Assembly (NCBI RefSeq): GCF_014698335.1
Contig: NZ_JACJSV010000030.1
Coordinates: forward strand, 1 to 54,185
Direction of reading: 5' to 3'
Source: Microcystis viridis FACHB-1342
GTDB taxonomy: Bacteria > Cyanobacteriota > Cyanobacteriia > Cyanobacteriales > Microcystaceae
DNA length: 54,185 nucleotides
Program-made: the position numbers and the translations under genes
Notes under the pieces: generated by a model
Told to the model about the DNA's origin: nothing
The model's input: only the letters and a program-made list of their open reading frames with translations
The model's database searches: none
In this document: positions 35,374-45,394 of the stretch, one piece after another
Position numbering within the stretch: the stretch's first letter is position 1
How the letters are laid out: each line of letters begins with the position of its first letter

Positions 35374-36519
35374 ATGACTAATCAAATCAATCCTAAAGCC
35401 GCCAAAGCTGGCGGTAGCCTTAGTGTTTTTGAAAAATATCTTACCCTTTGGGTTATTTTCTGTATTTTGGCGGGAATTGCCCTCGGTCGGTCATTTCCGG
35501 ACGTAGCGCGGACTTTAGATGCCATGAGTATCTATAACGTTTCTATTCCGATCGCCATCTGTCTTTTCTTCATGATGTATCCGATCATGGTTAAGATCGA
35601 CTTTTCTCAGGCTCTCCGGGCTGCCCGTACTCCCAAACCAGTTATTTTAACTTTAGTGGTTAATTGGCTGATCAAACCCTTTACCATGGTGGCGCTGGCT
35701 CAATTTTTTCTCGGCTGGCTGTTTCTGCCTTGGTTGAGTCAAACGGAGATTATCCGAGGACAGACGGTAAGTTTAGCTAGTTCCTACACTGCTGGAGCTA
35801 TTTTACTAGGAATTGCTCCCTGTACGGCCATGGTTTTGATGTGGGGCTATCTTTCCTACAGTAACCAGGGTCATACCCTAATTATGGTAGCAGTCAATTC
35901 CCTAGCGATGCTTTTTCTCTACGCTCCTCTAGGTAAATGGTTACTGGCAGCTAATAATTTTGTAGTCCCCTGGCAGACCATTGTTTTTTCTGTGTTAATC
36001 TACGTTGGTTTACCGCTTATTGCCGGTATCTATAGCCGTCACTGGATTTTTAAACATAAAGGACGCGCCTGGTTTGAATCGCGTTTTCTTCACTATCTCA
36101 GTCCTGTGGCAATCACTGCCTTATTGTTAACCTTAATCCTCCTCTTTGCTTTCAAAGGCGATTTAATTGTTAGTAATCCCCTGCATATTTTCCTGATTGC
36201 TATTCCCCTGTTTATTCAAACTAATCTGATTTTTTTACTTAGTTATGTGGCCGCTCTCAAACTCAATTTAGTTTACGAAGATGCGGCTCCCGCTGCTTTA
36301 ATTGGTGCTAGTAATCATTTTGAGGTCGCGATCGCCACTGCGGTGATGTTATTCGGATTGAATTCGGGGGCTGCTTTAGCGACAGTAGTGGGGGTATTGA
36401 TTGAAGTACCTGTGATGTTAATGTTGGTAGAATTCTGTAAAAAAACCGCCTTTTGGTTTCCCAGAGATCCAGAAAAAGCCACCCTTCTCGATCCTCGTTG
36501 CTTGAGTCCTTACAAATAA
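35374..36519 (+). CDS. arsB: ACR3-type arsenite efflux transporter
   Basis: This 381-residue protein has about ten membrane helices. It carries ACR3-family stretches: [23 protein letters not shown], the [17 protein letters not shown] cysteine motif essential for arsenite transport, and [31 protein letters not shown], read in parts. It extrudes As(III) across the plasma membrane. In cyanobacteria the gene is called arsB although it belongs to the ACR3 and not the E. coli ArsB family. It leads an operon with arsH and arsC. Confidence 0.93.
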   Translation: MTNQINPKAAKAGGSLSVFEKYLTLWVIFCILAGIALGRSFPDVARTLDAMSIYNVSIPIAICLFFMMYPIMVKIDFSQALRAARTPKPVILTLVVNWLIKPFTMVALAQFFLGWLFLPWLSQTEIIRGQTVSLASSYTAGAILLGIAPCTAMVLMWGYLSYSNQGHTLIMVAVNSLAMLFLYAPLGKWLLAANNFVVPWQTIVFSVLIYVGLPLIAGIYSRHWIFKHKGRAWFESRFLHYLSPVAITALLLTLILLFAFKGDLIVSNPLHIFLIAIPLFIQTNLIFLLSYVAALKLNLVYEDAAPAALIGASNHFEVAIATAVMLFGLNSGAALATVVGVLIEVPVMLMLVEFCKKTAFWFPRDPEKATLLDPRCLSPYK

Positions 36520-36528
36520 TTATTCACC

Positions 36529-37176
36529 ATGATCCAATCGACTCACAAACCAAGAATTCTTTTTCTGTATGGCTCTTTGCGGCCACGTTCTTACAGTCGT
36601 TTATTAGCAGAAGAAGCGGCCAGAATTATCACTGAATATGGGGCAGAAGTGCGCTTTTTTGATCCCCGTGAATTGCCGATTTATGGCAGTGTTTCCGATA
36701 CTCATGCCAAGGTGCAAGAATTACGAGAATTAAGTCAATGGTCTGAGGGTCAAGTCTGGTCATCTCCCGAACTTCACGGCAATATTAGCGGCATTATCAA
36801 AAACCAAATTGATTGGATTCCCTTGAGTATTGGTGCGGTTAGACCTACCCAAGGCCGCACCTTAGCAGTTATGCAAGTAAGCGGAGGTTCCCAATCTTTT
36901 AATGCGGTTAATACCCTGCGAATTCTTGGTCGTTGGATGCGAATGTTTACTATTCCTAATCAGTCTTCGGTGGCTAAAGCTTATCAGGAGTTTCACGAGG
37001 ATGGCACGATGAAAGATTCCCCCTATCGAGATCGAGTTATTGATGTGATGGAGGAACTTTATAAGTTTACCATTCTCCTGCGAGATCAGGTAGATTATCT
37101 GACTGATCGCTATAGTGAAAGAAAGGAAAAAGCCGCCCAAGAAATAGCCACAATTGCCCATAAAGCTATTAATTAA
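36529..37176 (+). CDS. arsH: ArsH NADPH-dependent FMN reductase
   Basis: This 215-residue flavoprotein shows [21 protein letters not shown] (FMN-binding loop), [23 protein letters not shown] and [22 protein letters not shown], read in parts. These are characteristic of ArsH. ArsH oxidises trivalent organoarsenicals and reduces quinones in arsenic-resistance operons. It starts 9 bp after the transporter stop and ends 23 bp before arsC, so it is the middle gene of the operon. Confidence 0.93.
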   Translation: MIQSTHKPRILFLYGSLRPRSYSRLLAEEAARIITEYGAEVRFFDPRELPIYGSVSDTHAKVQELRELSQWSEGQVWSSPELHGNISGIIKNQIDWIPLSIGAVRPTQGRTLAVMQVSGGSQSFNAVNTLRILGRWMRMFTIPNQSSVAKAYQEFHEDGTMKDSPYRDRVIDVMEELYKFTILLRDQVDYLTDRYSERKEKAAQEIATIAHKAIN

Positions 37177-37199
37177 ATCAATTTCTAGGAGTTAAAATC

Positions 37200-37598
37200 A
37201 TGAAAAAAGTCATGTTTGCCTGTAGAAAAAATTCCTGTCGTTCCCAAATCGCCGAAGGTTTCGCTAAAACTTTAGGTGCGGGTAAAATTGCTGTCACCAG
37301 TTCTGGATTAGAAGCGGCCAAAGTTCACCCCGGAGCAATCGAAGTTATGGGGGAAATTGGTATCGATATTACTGACCAAACTTCTAAATCAATTAGGGAT
37401 TTTAATCCTGAAGATTACGATGCCGTTATCTCCCTATGTGGTTGCGGTGTCAATCTGCCGGAAGGATGGATTTTACAGGAAATTTTCGAGGATTGGTTAA
37501 TTGATGATCCCGATGGTCAACCCATGGAAACTTTTCGCCGAGTTCGCGATGAAATTAAGGCTAAAGTTATCAGATTAATCGAGCAGTTAAGTAGGTAG
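37200..37598 (+). CDS. arsC: Arsenate reductase (low-molecular-weight phosphatase fold)
   Basis: This 132-residue enzyme has the P-loop Cx5R at Cys8-Arg14 (CRKNSCR) and the redox pair Cys80/Cys82 in LCGCGVNLP. The same three positions are catalytic in Synechocystis ArsC, which uses glutaredoxin/glutathione. It reduces As(V) to As(III) for export by the transporter. It closes the arsB-arsH-arsC operon. The ribosome-binding site CTAGGAG is well placed before the ATG. Confidence 0.93.
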   Translation: MKKVMFACRKNSCRSQIAEGFAKTLGAGKIAVTSSGLEAAKVHPGAIEVMGEIGIDITDQTSKSIRDFNPEDYDAVISLCGCGVNLPEGWILQEIFEDWLIDDPDGQPMETFRRVRDEIKAKVIRLIEQLSR

Positions 37599-37618
37599 TT
37601 GTTAAAAGTTGTCAGACA

Positions 37619-37637
37619 CCCCCCTTATCAAGGGGGG
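37619..37637. terminator. Perfect GC-rich hairpin after the ars operon
   Basis: CCCCCCTT-ATC-AAGGGGGG is a perfect 8-bp stem 20 bp past the arsC stop. There is no T-tract, so it may be a REP-like repeat that also stabilises or ends the transcript. The same palindrome is clustered at 13149-13257. Confidence 0.5.
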
Positions 37638-37820
37638 ATTAAGGTAGGGTTGATTCATTTAAATTAAGTACAGCTGATTTTGAGTCAATAAATTTGACTT
37701 AAGATTCTCAAGTTTATCTTTTTCTAATCAAAAGAGTTAGTTACAATAACTAATCTTTAATCCTCTGCCAATATTTATTATGAATAAATTGATAAAACTT
37801 GTTCTCAAGGCACTAAAAGC

Positions 37821-38758
37821 CTATCTCTCTTGAAGTTGTCTGAGAGTACATCCTGTTAATTTAGCTAATTTTTCTGCTTCTTACGTCGATAAAACTATCA
37901 GTTTTTCCCAACGTTCAGCTAACCACTTCTGTCCCTCCGTGATTGAGAGAAAACCCAAACCTCTGAAAAGATTCAATCCTATAGTTGTGAGAATTGACCA
38001 ATTGCTTGCCGCTTGAAAATCACTGATCTCGCTTTTATCTTCCTCAAAAATTACATCTTTTACCCAATGTAACTGATTTTCTATTTTCCAATATCCTCGA
38101 ATAATTTTAGCAAATACTTGAGCGGATTCGGTTAGGCTACACTTCGACAGGCTCAGTGACCGCTGATATAGTAAGCTGTTTCTTCATAAGTTTTATCCCC
38201 GCGACTACCCCTTCTTTCTACTTTAATAATTCTTCGCAGATTTTCAAACCCTTGTCTTTCATTTTTCCTCACTTTAAAAACTTCTATTTTTCTTGATATT
38301 TTTCGTCCATGACTATTATTTTGACGGTGATAACATAATCATTTTTACTCTTGGCTATTAAGCTGATTGTTTTTTTCTGACAGTGTCAAGCATCCCCAGT
38401 AAAAATTTTATTTTGGAAAGAGCAAACCTCAATTATAGCTTAACCTTCGTCGATTTCAGACCCTTTTTTGTTTTCGACTCTTTTTAAGTGTAATACTAAT
38501 CCACACTTCGACACATTTCGACACATTTTGACAAGCTCAATGTAAAGGGTCAGTGACACTTTCTTGACTAAACAATGAGACAAGCATGATAAAATTTTGT
38601 TGTTCATTGTTAGGATTCTTTAGGGTGTTTTTGAGACTTTTTCTATCTATGTCTAGCCAATTTATATCATATCTTTGTCCATATTCTTCTAATACCCATT
38701 CATTAAACATTTTTAACAAACTCTGCCATTTAATTCCCATTATTAAGTACCTAAGCAA
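37821..38758 (-). pseudogene. Decayed ISAs1-family transposase
   Basis: The minus strand reads as fragments of an ISAs1-type DDE transposase. In order they are MGIKWQSLLKMFNEWVLEEY with DIDRKSL; then ENKKGSEI; then HCQKKTISLIAKSKNDYVIT; then FENLRRIIKVERRGSRGDK; then RGYWKIENQLHWVKDVIFEE with the catalytic Glu; and a tail KLTGCTLRQLQER. Internal TAA and TGA stops and frameshifts break it. Two insertions of CTTCGACAGGCTCAGTGACC-like repeat interrupt it near 38150 and 38510. It cannot make a protein. Confidence 0.85.
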
Positions 38759-39260
38759 AATTAATTACACATTTCGATAAAGCTTGGTTCTTCCGAACTT
38801 ACACTGTAGAAAATTCCCCAAGCTTCCTCTCTGTCCAGCAATGCTCTAAAGTTGATAAATATCAATCTAATAAAAACTCAAAGCCCTATTGTACAAGCTT
38901 TACAAGCATGAGTTGTTGATAGTTTTGCATGACAGTTTCGGTAGAGCCTAAAGCTTTTGCCTATTGCCTATTGCATGAGTGCCTATCCTAACCAAGAAAT
39001 TAATTTTGCACGACTACTTACCCTTCTAATTATTGAACAAAGTCCTAGAAATCAGCCAAATTACCGCCCTATTTTTTGACACCTACAATTAAGGATAATC
39101 AGGGCAGTATCAGCCTCGAAATCGTCAAAAACACCGATAACCATCCGGGGAAAGTTGACGGCCAACCTGAACCTAGAACTAGGGAGACAAAAACAAGATC
39201 GGGCAGAAAGCCGATACTTGTTACAATAGTTTACAAATCACCCTGCCCCGTCACCGAACT
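38759..39260. other. Gap without a supported gene upstream of the ABC1 kinase
   Basis: This stretch is AT-rich, with TTGCCTATTGCCTATTGC repeats near 38957 and a TACAAT -10-like box at 39222-39227 that may serve the kinase gene 33 bp downstream. An open frame at 39076-39276 overlaps the kinase start and looks spurious. Confidence 0.45.
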
Positions 39261-41252
39261 ATGTCCGAACAGATGATCTCCCCAGAGACGCAACCCGAAG
39301 AAGCGATTACTGTTGAAGTGCAGCCCGTCCATATTCCCGAAGAGCATCGGGAAGATATCGGCCCCATGGATGACAACGTGGCCGAGAGTTGGCGCTACAA
39401 TCCCCAAGTTATTAACGACTATTACCGTGGGCGACCTCTAGACGTTGTGGGGAGATTAATCGAAATTACTCTACCAGTTTTGTCTTTTCTCATCGGTATC
39501 TGGTGGGATAAACTGCGGGGAAAATCGCCGAAAAATGAAATTAGACGGGCTGTACAATTGCGGGAAATGTTGACCAAATTGGGACCGACCTATATTAAAA
39601 TCGGTCAAGCTCTCTCTACCCGTCCTGATTTAGTACCGCCTTTATATTTAGAAGAATTAACCACTCTCCAGGATCAAATTCCCTCTTTTCCTAACGAAAT
39701 CGCCTATCGTTTTATCGAAGAAGAATTAGGTTATTCTCCTGAAGAAATTTATGCAGAATTATCCCCCAATCCCATAGCGGCCGCTTCCCTAGGACAAGTT
39801 TATAAAGGTAAATTAAAAACCGGAGAGAGAGTCGCCGTTAAAGTACAGCGTCCCGATTTGATTCGCTGTATAACTTTAGATGTGTATATCATGCGTAGTT
39901 TGGCGAGTTGGGCGAAAATTAATGTTAAAAGACTTCGCTCCGATTTAGTGGCAATTACCGACGAATTAGCTGGTCGTATTTTTGAAGAAATTAATTATCT
40001 GCACGAAGGACAAAACGCCGAAAAATTCGCTCAACTTTATGGTCACATTGCCGAAATTTACATCCCCAAAATCTACTGGAAATATACCGGGCGACGGGTT
40101 TTAACCATGGAGTGGGTGGACGGCACAAAATTAACTAATATCAAAGAAATTCAAGCGCAAGGTATTGATGCCACCTACTTAGTTAATGTGGGGGTGCAGT
40201 GTTCTTTGCGTCAATTACTTGAACATGGATTTTTCCATGCGGACCCCCATCCGGGTAATTTATTAGCAACTCCCGATGGTAAATTAGCTTATCTTGATTT
40301 CGGCATGATGAGCAATATTGAACCCTATCAACGCTACGGTTTAATCGAAGCGGTGGTGCATTTAGTCAACCGGGATTTTGAGTCTCTGGCCAAGGATTAT
40401 GTTAAACTAGACTTCCTATCACCAACTACCAATTTAGAGCCAATTATTCCCGCTTTTTCGGAAGTTTTCGGTAATGCTTTGGGGGCGAGTGTGGCAGAAT
40501 TAAACTTTAAAAGTATCACCGATAAAATGTCGGCGATGATGTACGAGTTTCCCTTTCGAGTTCCTGCCTATTATGCCCTGATTATTCGCTCGATGGTGAC
40601 TTTAGAGGGAATAGCGATTGGCATCGATCCTAATTTTAAGGTACTGAGTAAAGCCTATCCTTATATTGCCAAACGTCTGCTCACCGATCCTTCCACGGAG
40701 TTGCGAGATTCCCTGCGGGATTTATTGTTTAAAGACGGTACTTTTCGCTGGAATCGTTTAGAAAATCTCTTGCGTAATGCTAAAGATTCTAATGATTTTA
40801 ACTTCGAGAAAGTCAGCGAACAAGCATTAGATTTTCTTCTGTCAGATAGGGGTATATTTATCCGCGAAAAATTAGTGAATGAGTTAGTAAATACCCTCGA
40901 TAATTTCGGCCGTCGCACTTGGTTTAATCTCACGGTTAATTTCCGGCAACAGGTGGGTTTAACGGTACAAGAAACTCCCCCAGAATTGTTGGGTGATGCT
41001 AAGAGTTTTGAGCATCTTCGCAACATCTTTAGTATTTTACAGGAAACGAAAGGATTCGATGCCATGGCTATGGTGCCAGTGATGACTAAACTAATCGCTA
41101 AACCGGAAACCCAACAGATGGGACAAAAAATTGCTGAAGGTTTACTACAAAAATCCCTAGCGCGTTTGATTCGTTACCTAGTTCTCGAATTTGATACACC
41201 AAATCATCGGCAAAATGGAGAATTATCGAAAGCTTTACCCGCTGCCGATTAA
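39261..41252 (+). CDS. ABC1/UbiB-family atypical kinase
   Basis: This 663-residue protein belongs to the ABC1/AarF/UbiB family. The Ala-rich nucleotide loop AAASLGQVYKG replaces the glycine loop, followed by VAVKVQRP. The KxGQ motif reads YIKIGQALSTRPDLVPPLY, and the catalytic/metal segment is FFHADPHPGNLLATPDGKLAYLDFGMM, read in parts. A hydrophobic segment is at about 70-85. Relatives support quinone or prenyl-lipid metabolism in plastids and cyanobacteria. Which of the cyanobacterial paralogues this is cannot be told. Confidence 0.92.
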   Translation: MSEQMISPETQPEEAITVEVQPVHIPEEHREDIGPMDDNVAESWRYNPQVINDYYRGRPLDVVGRLIEITLPVLSFLIGIWWDKLRGKSPKNEIRRAVQLREMLTKLGPTYIKIGQALSTRPDLVPPLYLEELTTLQDQIPSFPNEIAYRFIEEELGYSPEEIYAELSPNPIAAASLGQVYKGKLKTGERVAVKVQRPDLIRCITLDVYIMRSLASWAKINVKRLRSDLVAITDELAGRIFEEINYLHEGQNAEKFAQLYGHIAEIYIPKIYWKYTGRRVLTMEWVDGTKLTNIKEIQAQGIDATYLVNVGVQCSLRQLLEHGFFHADPHPGNLLATPDGKLAYLDFGMMSNIEPYQRYGLIEAVVHLVNRDFESLAKDYVKLDFLSPTTNLEPIIPAFSEVFGNALGASVAELNFKSITDKMSAMMYEFPFRVPAYYALIIRSMVTLEGIAIGIDPNFKVLSKAYPYIAKRLLTDPSTELRDSLRDLLFKDGTFRWNRLENLLRNAKDSNDFNFEKVSEQALDFLLSDRGIFIREKLVNELVNTLDNFGRRTWFNLTVNFRQQVGLTVQETPPELLGDAKSFEHLRNIFSILQETKGFDAMAMVPVMTKLIAKPETQQMGQKIAEGLLQKSLARLIRYLVLEFDTPNHRQNGELSKALPAAD

Positions 41253-41272
41253 CCTCTGTTCGGTCAATAAAT

Positions 41273-41294
41273 GCCGTGAAATAAATTTCACGGC
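41273..41294. terminator. Bidirectional hairpin between ABC1 kinase and P450 genes
   Basis: GCCGTGAAAT and ATTTCACGGC form a perfect inverted repeat in the 90-bp gap between the two convergent genes. It can serve as a terminator for both strands although no T-run follows directly. Confidence 0.5.
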
Positions 41295-41342
41295 TCCGAG
41301 AAAAACGTTAAACTGTTTTTAAAGTTTTTTTATCCTAGCCGG

Positions 41343-42647
41343 TTAACGGAGTTTAAAGGTGACTTGTAAACCGTCCCGGGGATGGGGAGTGGGGATAGTG
41401 GTGAGGGTGAGATCTTGATTGGGGAGTAATTGCCAATCGTATTTTTCTACTAAACGGACGGCTAAAATTTTCATCTCTAAACGAGCGAATTCCTTGCCGA
41501 TACATTCGCGCAATCCCCCACCAAAGGGGATATATCCGTAGGGTTTTTCGTCGGCTAAAAAGCGATCAGGATCAAAGGTTTCAGGATGGGAATAAATATT
41601 ATTATCTTTATGGGTATTGCTGATTTGATACTGCACTACCCATCCTTTCGGCAAATGATAACCGTTAAATTGACAGTCTTTTATTACCCGACGGAATCCT
41701 CCTCCCACGGGGGGAGTAAAACGTAAAACTTCCTTTAAAACGCGATCTAAATAGGTCATCTGTTTGAGGGTATCAACGCTTAAAGGAGTGGATAGATCAA
41801 AATTAGTTATTTCCTCAAGGACAAGCTGAAAAATATCGGGATGCAGTGCCATTTGTAGGCAGAAAGTGGCGATAGCAGAGGTTAAAGTTTCATGACCAGC
41901 AAAGAGTAATAATAGCACTTGATCCTTTAATTCCGCTAGGGATAAACTTTGACCGTTTTCGTCTTTAGCTTGTAAAAGGATAGCAAGAGCATCCTGGCCG
42001 GGGTTATCATTTTTTTGTCTTTCTAAAATGATAGTTTCGAGCGCTTGCAGTAATTCTTCTCGACAGCGTAATGCTTTGCCGAAAGCTGTCCAAGGAAGGG
42101 GAAGGGGAAGGGTAAATAGTCCCGCAGAAAAAGTATCAAAAGCTTCTCCTAATTTGGTAGCAGAACCCTGGTCAAGACCGACAAATAATTTACAGGCGAT
42201 ATCGAGGGTATAGTTTCTTAATTCAGGATACCATGACAGGGTTTTTGCGGTTTGCCAACGCTCTAAATAGCGAGCGGTAATTGTTTCTACCGTAGGGATA
42301 TAACTTGCTAGGGACCGGGGTTGAAAAGCTTGATAGATTAAACGACGACGGGAAGCGTGAACATCTCCCGTATGCACTGCTAAAGATGCGCTACCTAGGA
42401 GAGTTTTGGTACTTTTAGGCCAAGTGGCCGCAAAGTATTTATTCTCGTTGCTGAGGAGAAACCGGTTAGCTTCGGCACCGGATAAAATAATCGTGGGACT
42501 GCCAAAAATATGAGTACGGAAAAGTTGACCATATTTATTATGACGTTTGCTGGCAAAATCCCCATCGGTTAAAAAAGCGATTGTTTCTCCTAATAGGGGT
42601 AATCCGAAACTGCCGGGGGGTAGGGGTAAATCGTTGCTTGTAGTCAT
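41343..42647 (-). CDS. Cytochrome P450 (CYP120-like)
   Basis: This 434-residue P450 has the proline-rich start LPLPPGSFGLPLLGET, I-helix AGHETLTSAI, K-helix EVLRFTPPVGGGFRR, and the heme loop PFGGGLRECIGKEFA with the thiolate Cys. CYP120A1 of Synechocystis, a retinoid hydroxylase, has a similar layout; the assignment is by resemblance. The ATG at 42647 has AGAGG five bases upstream, so the in-frame ATG nine codons earlier is not used. It is soluble. A redox partner is not adjacent. Confidence 0.9.
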   Translation of the reverse strand: MTTSNDLPLPPGSFGLPLLGETIAFLTDGDFASKRHNKYGQLFRTHIFGSPTIILSGAEANRFLLSNENKYFAATWPKSTKTLLGSASLAVHTGDVHASRRRLIYQAFQPRSLASYIPTVETITARYLERWQTAKTLSWYPELRNYTLDIACKLFVGLDQGSATKLGEAFDTFSAGLFTLPLPLPWTAFGKALRCREELLQALETIILERQKNDNPGQDALAILLQAKDENGQSLSLAELKDQVLLLLFAGHETLTSAIATFCLQMALHPDIFQLVLEEITNFDLSTPLSVDTLKQMTYLDRVLKEVLRFTPPVGGGFRRVIKDCQFNGYHLPKGWVVQYQISNTHKDNNIYSHPETFDPDRFLADEKPYGYIPFGGGLRECIGKEFARLEMKILAVRLVEKYDWQLLPNQDLTLTTIPTPHPRDGLQVTFKLR

Positions 42648-42846
42648 CGCTGCCTCTAGGGTAAAACTAATCATTTGCCGTCGATTAACCCTGTTTATTC
42701 TAACCTAAAGCACTGGGGAATTCATCCCCCAGCGATCGCACTTGACCAAGGCAAGTATCTAGGCAAAATTAATTACAGATATCATCACCAGTCATTCAAC
42801 AGTGAGAATTGCCGCCAATTGACATTTTTTAAGATCACCGCCATAA

Positions 42847-44061
42847 TTAGCCATTGCTAATAGTAATTCGCGGCAAACGATGCTTAAAACCGCAGAGAAT
42901 CTCCCAGGATATCGTACCTAAATCCCGCGCCCAATCGTCGGCGGTGATGCACTGTGGGCCATCTTTACCGATAAGTGTGACGATTTCCCCTGTTTTTACC
43001 TCTGGAATCTCGCTCACGTCAATCATTAACTGATCCATGGTTATCGCGCCGATTTGGGGTACTAAACGTCCTCTCAGGGATACTTTTAAACGATTGGAGA
43101 GATTGCGGGGAATTCCATCAGCGTAACCGATACCGACCACAGCAATACGGGTGTCTTTTGCCGCTATGTACTGATGACCATAACTCACTCCCGAACCGGC
43201 GGCAATGGTTTTGACTTGGGCAATGCGCGCTTTTACTTGCAGGACGGGTTGCAAAGGGACTTTATCGGTGAGATGATCGGCGGGATAAAGACCGTAGAGA
43301 GCTAATCCGACTCTAACTCGATCGTAGTGCAGAGATCGATCGCTTAGGGTAGCGGCAGAGTTGGCTAAATGCAGACAGGGGGGATGATAACCTTTTGATC
43401 TTAACTCGGCGATCGCTTGTTGGAATCTTTGCCGTTGTAACTGCATGATCTCGGGATTGGGATCGTCAGCTGTGGCAAAATGGGAGTATATACTGGCAAT
43501 TTTCAGGTTAGGAGCCTCTAAAACCTGTTCGACGAATTTGGTGCCGTTGTGCCATTGTGTACCTAAGCGAGACATCCCCGTATCTAGTTTGATATGGACC
43601 GGCAGCCGCTGCTCTAAGCGTCTCATCACGCTGGCAAAAATTTGCACCTGTTCGATTTGCACCAGGGTGGGTTGCAATTGCCAATGGGCTAAGGCTGCCA
43701 CTTCTTCCGGGGTGTTCACTGCCCCTAAAATCATAATTGGGGCAACGATTCCCGCTTCCCGTAGTTCGATACCTTCCCCGATAGTCGCGATGGCTAAAGA
43801 CTGCGCTCCAGCTTCTAAAACGCTGTTAGCCACCTTAACTGCCCCGTGTCCGTAAGCATCGGCTTTAATTACCGCCATTAATTCCGTTTTTGGGGCTAAT
43901 AAGGCCTTGACTTTTCGCACGTTTTGTTGTAGGGCAGATCGATCAATCTCTACCCAAGCACGATAGCGAATTACTTCCGACAATTGATAATCATGACGGT
44001 TTTTGGGCGGATTGATAATTTTTGGTTCGATGCTAAACGTCACTCGCTCACTCCTTTGCAC
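42847..44061 (-). CDS. alr: Alanine racemase
   Basis: This 404-residue PLP enzyme makes D-alanine for peptidoglycan. The PLP lysine is Lys66 in AVIKADAYGHG. Later blocks are VHIKLDTGMSRLG, HLANSAATL, VRVGLALYGLYP, and GSGVSYGHQY with the second catalytic Tyr region, then AVVGIGYADGIPR. The first 30 residues precede the family start. An alternative start inside this extension is possible but no better Met is near. Confidence 0.95.
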   Translation of the reverse strand: MQRSERVTFSIEPKIINPPKNRHDYQLSEVIRYRAWVEIDRSALQQNVRKVKALLAPKTELMAVIKADAYGHGAVKVANSVLEAGAQSLAIATIGEGIELREAGIVAPIMILGAVNTPEEVAALAHWQLQPTLVQIEQVQIFASVMRRLEQRLPVHIKLDTGMSRLGTQWHNGTKFVEQVLEAPNLKIASIYSHFATADDPNPEIMQLQRQRFQQAIAELRSKGYHPPCLHLANSAATLSDRSLHYDRVRVGLALYGLYPADHLTDKVPLQPVLQVKARIAQVKTIAAGSGVSYGHQYIAAKDTRIAVVGIGYADGIPRNLSNRLKVSLRGRLVPQIGAITMDQLMIDVSEIPEVKTGEIVTLIGKDGPQCITADDWARDLGTISWEILCGFKHRLPRITISNG

Positions 44062-44389
44062 GCATAACCCAATTTATACCAAAAGAAAACCGAGAGGGCT
44101 AGGAAAAAAGCCGGAAACTCCTCTGGATTTCCTCCTTTTTCCAGGCGGAATCTAGGCTTTAAGATGAATGGGATCTTAGGAAGTTCCCGAAAAAATTGGC
44201 AGTTAGGGTTTTTTCCTAGAGAATGAACAGTAACGGGTAATCAGTGACAAGAAAGTAGCGAAGTTTTCACCTAACACTATCTCAGTGGTTGGACAGAAGT
44301 GAAGTTAACTATAGGCTAAGGAATGCCAAAAAGCCTAGACTAAGATAAAATTATTATATCCAACCAGATGCAGTACAGGAGTTTAGCCA
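44062..44389. other. Gap upstream of the coiled-coil array
   Basis: No gene is seen. The last about 60 bp (GCCTAGACTAAGATAAAATT, then ATCCAACCAGATGCAGTA and an AGGAG ribosome-binding site) are repeated before all four coiled-coil genes. This is therefore a duplicated promoter/leader, with TAAGATAAAAT as a probable -10 region. Confidence 0.6.
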
Positions 44390-44665
44390 ATGTCTAACGA
44401 AACTGTTACTTATTCCCTAGAAGCTGTCCTCACAAGGATTGAGGGGAAGATCGATAAGATTGATGAGCGCTTGACAAAAGTAGAAATAGGATTAACCGAT
44501 CTCAAAGGAGATATTAAAGTGTTAGACGAGAAAATCGAAGGCATGGACAATCGGCTAATATCGGTAGAGGGAACCCAAAAAAATCAGGTCTGGACATTGA
44601 TTATCCTTTTGGGAAGTGCCATTATTACTGCCGCTTGGAAAGTATTTTTTTCCAGTAATATCTGA
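44390..44665 (+). CDS. Coiled-coil/membrane-tail protein, array copy 1
   Basis: This 91-residue protein starts MSNETVTYSLEAVLTRI. It has an amphipathic coiled coil (about 10-63) and the tail VWTLIILLGSAIITAAWKVF, one membrane span, ending SSNI. It is the shortest of four tandem paralogues. The tail anchor places the coiled coil in the cytosol. Function is unknown; the shape recalls small oligomerising or spacer proteins. It shares its leader sequence with the other copies, so all are probably co-regulated. Confidence 0.75.
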   Translation: MSNETVTYSLEAVLTRIEGKIDKIDERLTKVEIGLTDLKGDIKVLDEKIEGMDNRLISVEGTQKNQVWTLIILLGSAIITAAWKVFFSSNI

Positions 44666-44778
44666 GTTCTCTAATTCTCAACAAGACTACAGTTAACCGC
44701 TCCTGAAAGAAAATTTTCTTAAAGCCTAGACTTAAGATAAAATTATATCCAACCGGATGCAGTATAGGAGTTTACCAA

Positions 44779-45177
44779 ATGTCTAACGAAACTGTTACTT
44801 ATTCCCTAGAAGCTGTCCTCACAAGGATTGAGGGGAAGATTGACTCGCTTGAGAAGCGGGTTAACGAAAGATTTGACAAGGTAGAAGATCGGTTAACCAA
44901 ACTAGAAATAGGAGTAACTGATCTCAAAGGGGATATTAAAGTGTTAGACGAGAAAATCGAAGGCATCGACAATCGGCTAATATCGGTAGAGGGAACCCAA
45001 AAAAATCAGGTCTGGACATTGATTATCCTTTTGGGAAGTGCCATTATTACGGCCGCTTGGAAAGTATGGCTCTTCGGTTTATGTTATGCAATGAACGGGG
45101 GTTATAAGGGATGGAACCCTTATATAGAAAGGCATTTAGCGATTTTTGTTAATTATTTTCGATCTAGAGCGAACTAA
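44779..45177 (+). CDS. Coiled-coil/membrane-tail protein, array copy 2 (C-terminus altered by MITE)
   Basis: This 132-residue protein has the same N-terminus and tail as copy 1, but its coiled coil carries an extra 11 residues (SLEKRVNERFD region). After AAWKV the family ending FFSSNI is replaced by about 36 unrelated residues (WLFGLCYAMNGG...), because a 187-bp MITE inserted into codons for the tail. Removing the MITE and one target copy restores a 102-residue family member. The membrane span is intact, so the protein may still insert in the membrane. Confidence 0.75.
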   Translation: MSNETVTYSLEAVLTRIEGKIDSLEKRVNERFDKVEDRLTKLEIGVTDLKGDIKVLDEKIEGIDNRLISVEGTQKNQVWTLIILLGSAIITAAWKVWLFGLCYAMNGGYKGWNPYIERHLAIFVNYFRSRAN

Positions 45178-45254
45178 TCAATTAAATCCCTTGCCAGATA
45201 AGGATTTAGTCGATTTATGCCCCCCTATCGAACCATACCAAGTAACGAAGAGCC
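45068..45254. mobile_element. 187-bp MITE with 8-bp target duplication, ISL3-like ends
   Basis: The ends GGCTCTTCG and CGAAGAGCC are perfect 9-bp inverted repeats. GAAAGTAT is duplicated on both sides (45060-45067 and 45255-45262). GGCTCTTC ends and 8-bp duplications are typical of the ISL3 family, so this is probably an ISL3-derived non-autonomous element. It interrupts array copy 2. Confidence 0.85.
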
Positions 45255-45394
45255 GAAAGTATTTTTTTCCAGTAATATCTGAGTTCTCTAATTCTCAACA
45301 AGACTACAGTTAATCGCTCCTGAAAGAAAATTTTCTTAAAGCCTAGACTAAGATAAAATTATATCCAACCAGATGCAGTATAGGAGTTGACCCA

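Noticed and set aside
38586-38780. Plus-strand 64-codon frame in the transposase relic
   Set aside because: It is antisense to recognisable ISAs1 transposase fragments and Phe/Leu/Ser-rich.
39076-39276. 66-codon frame before the ABC1 kinase
   Set aside because: It overlaps the kinase start, has no ribosome-binding site and no protein-like pattern.
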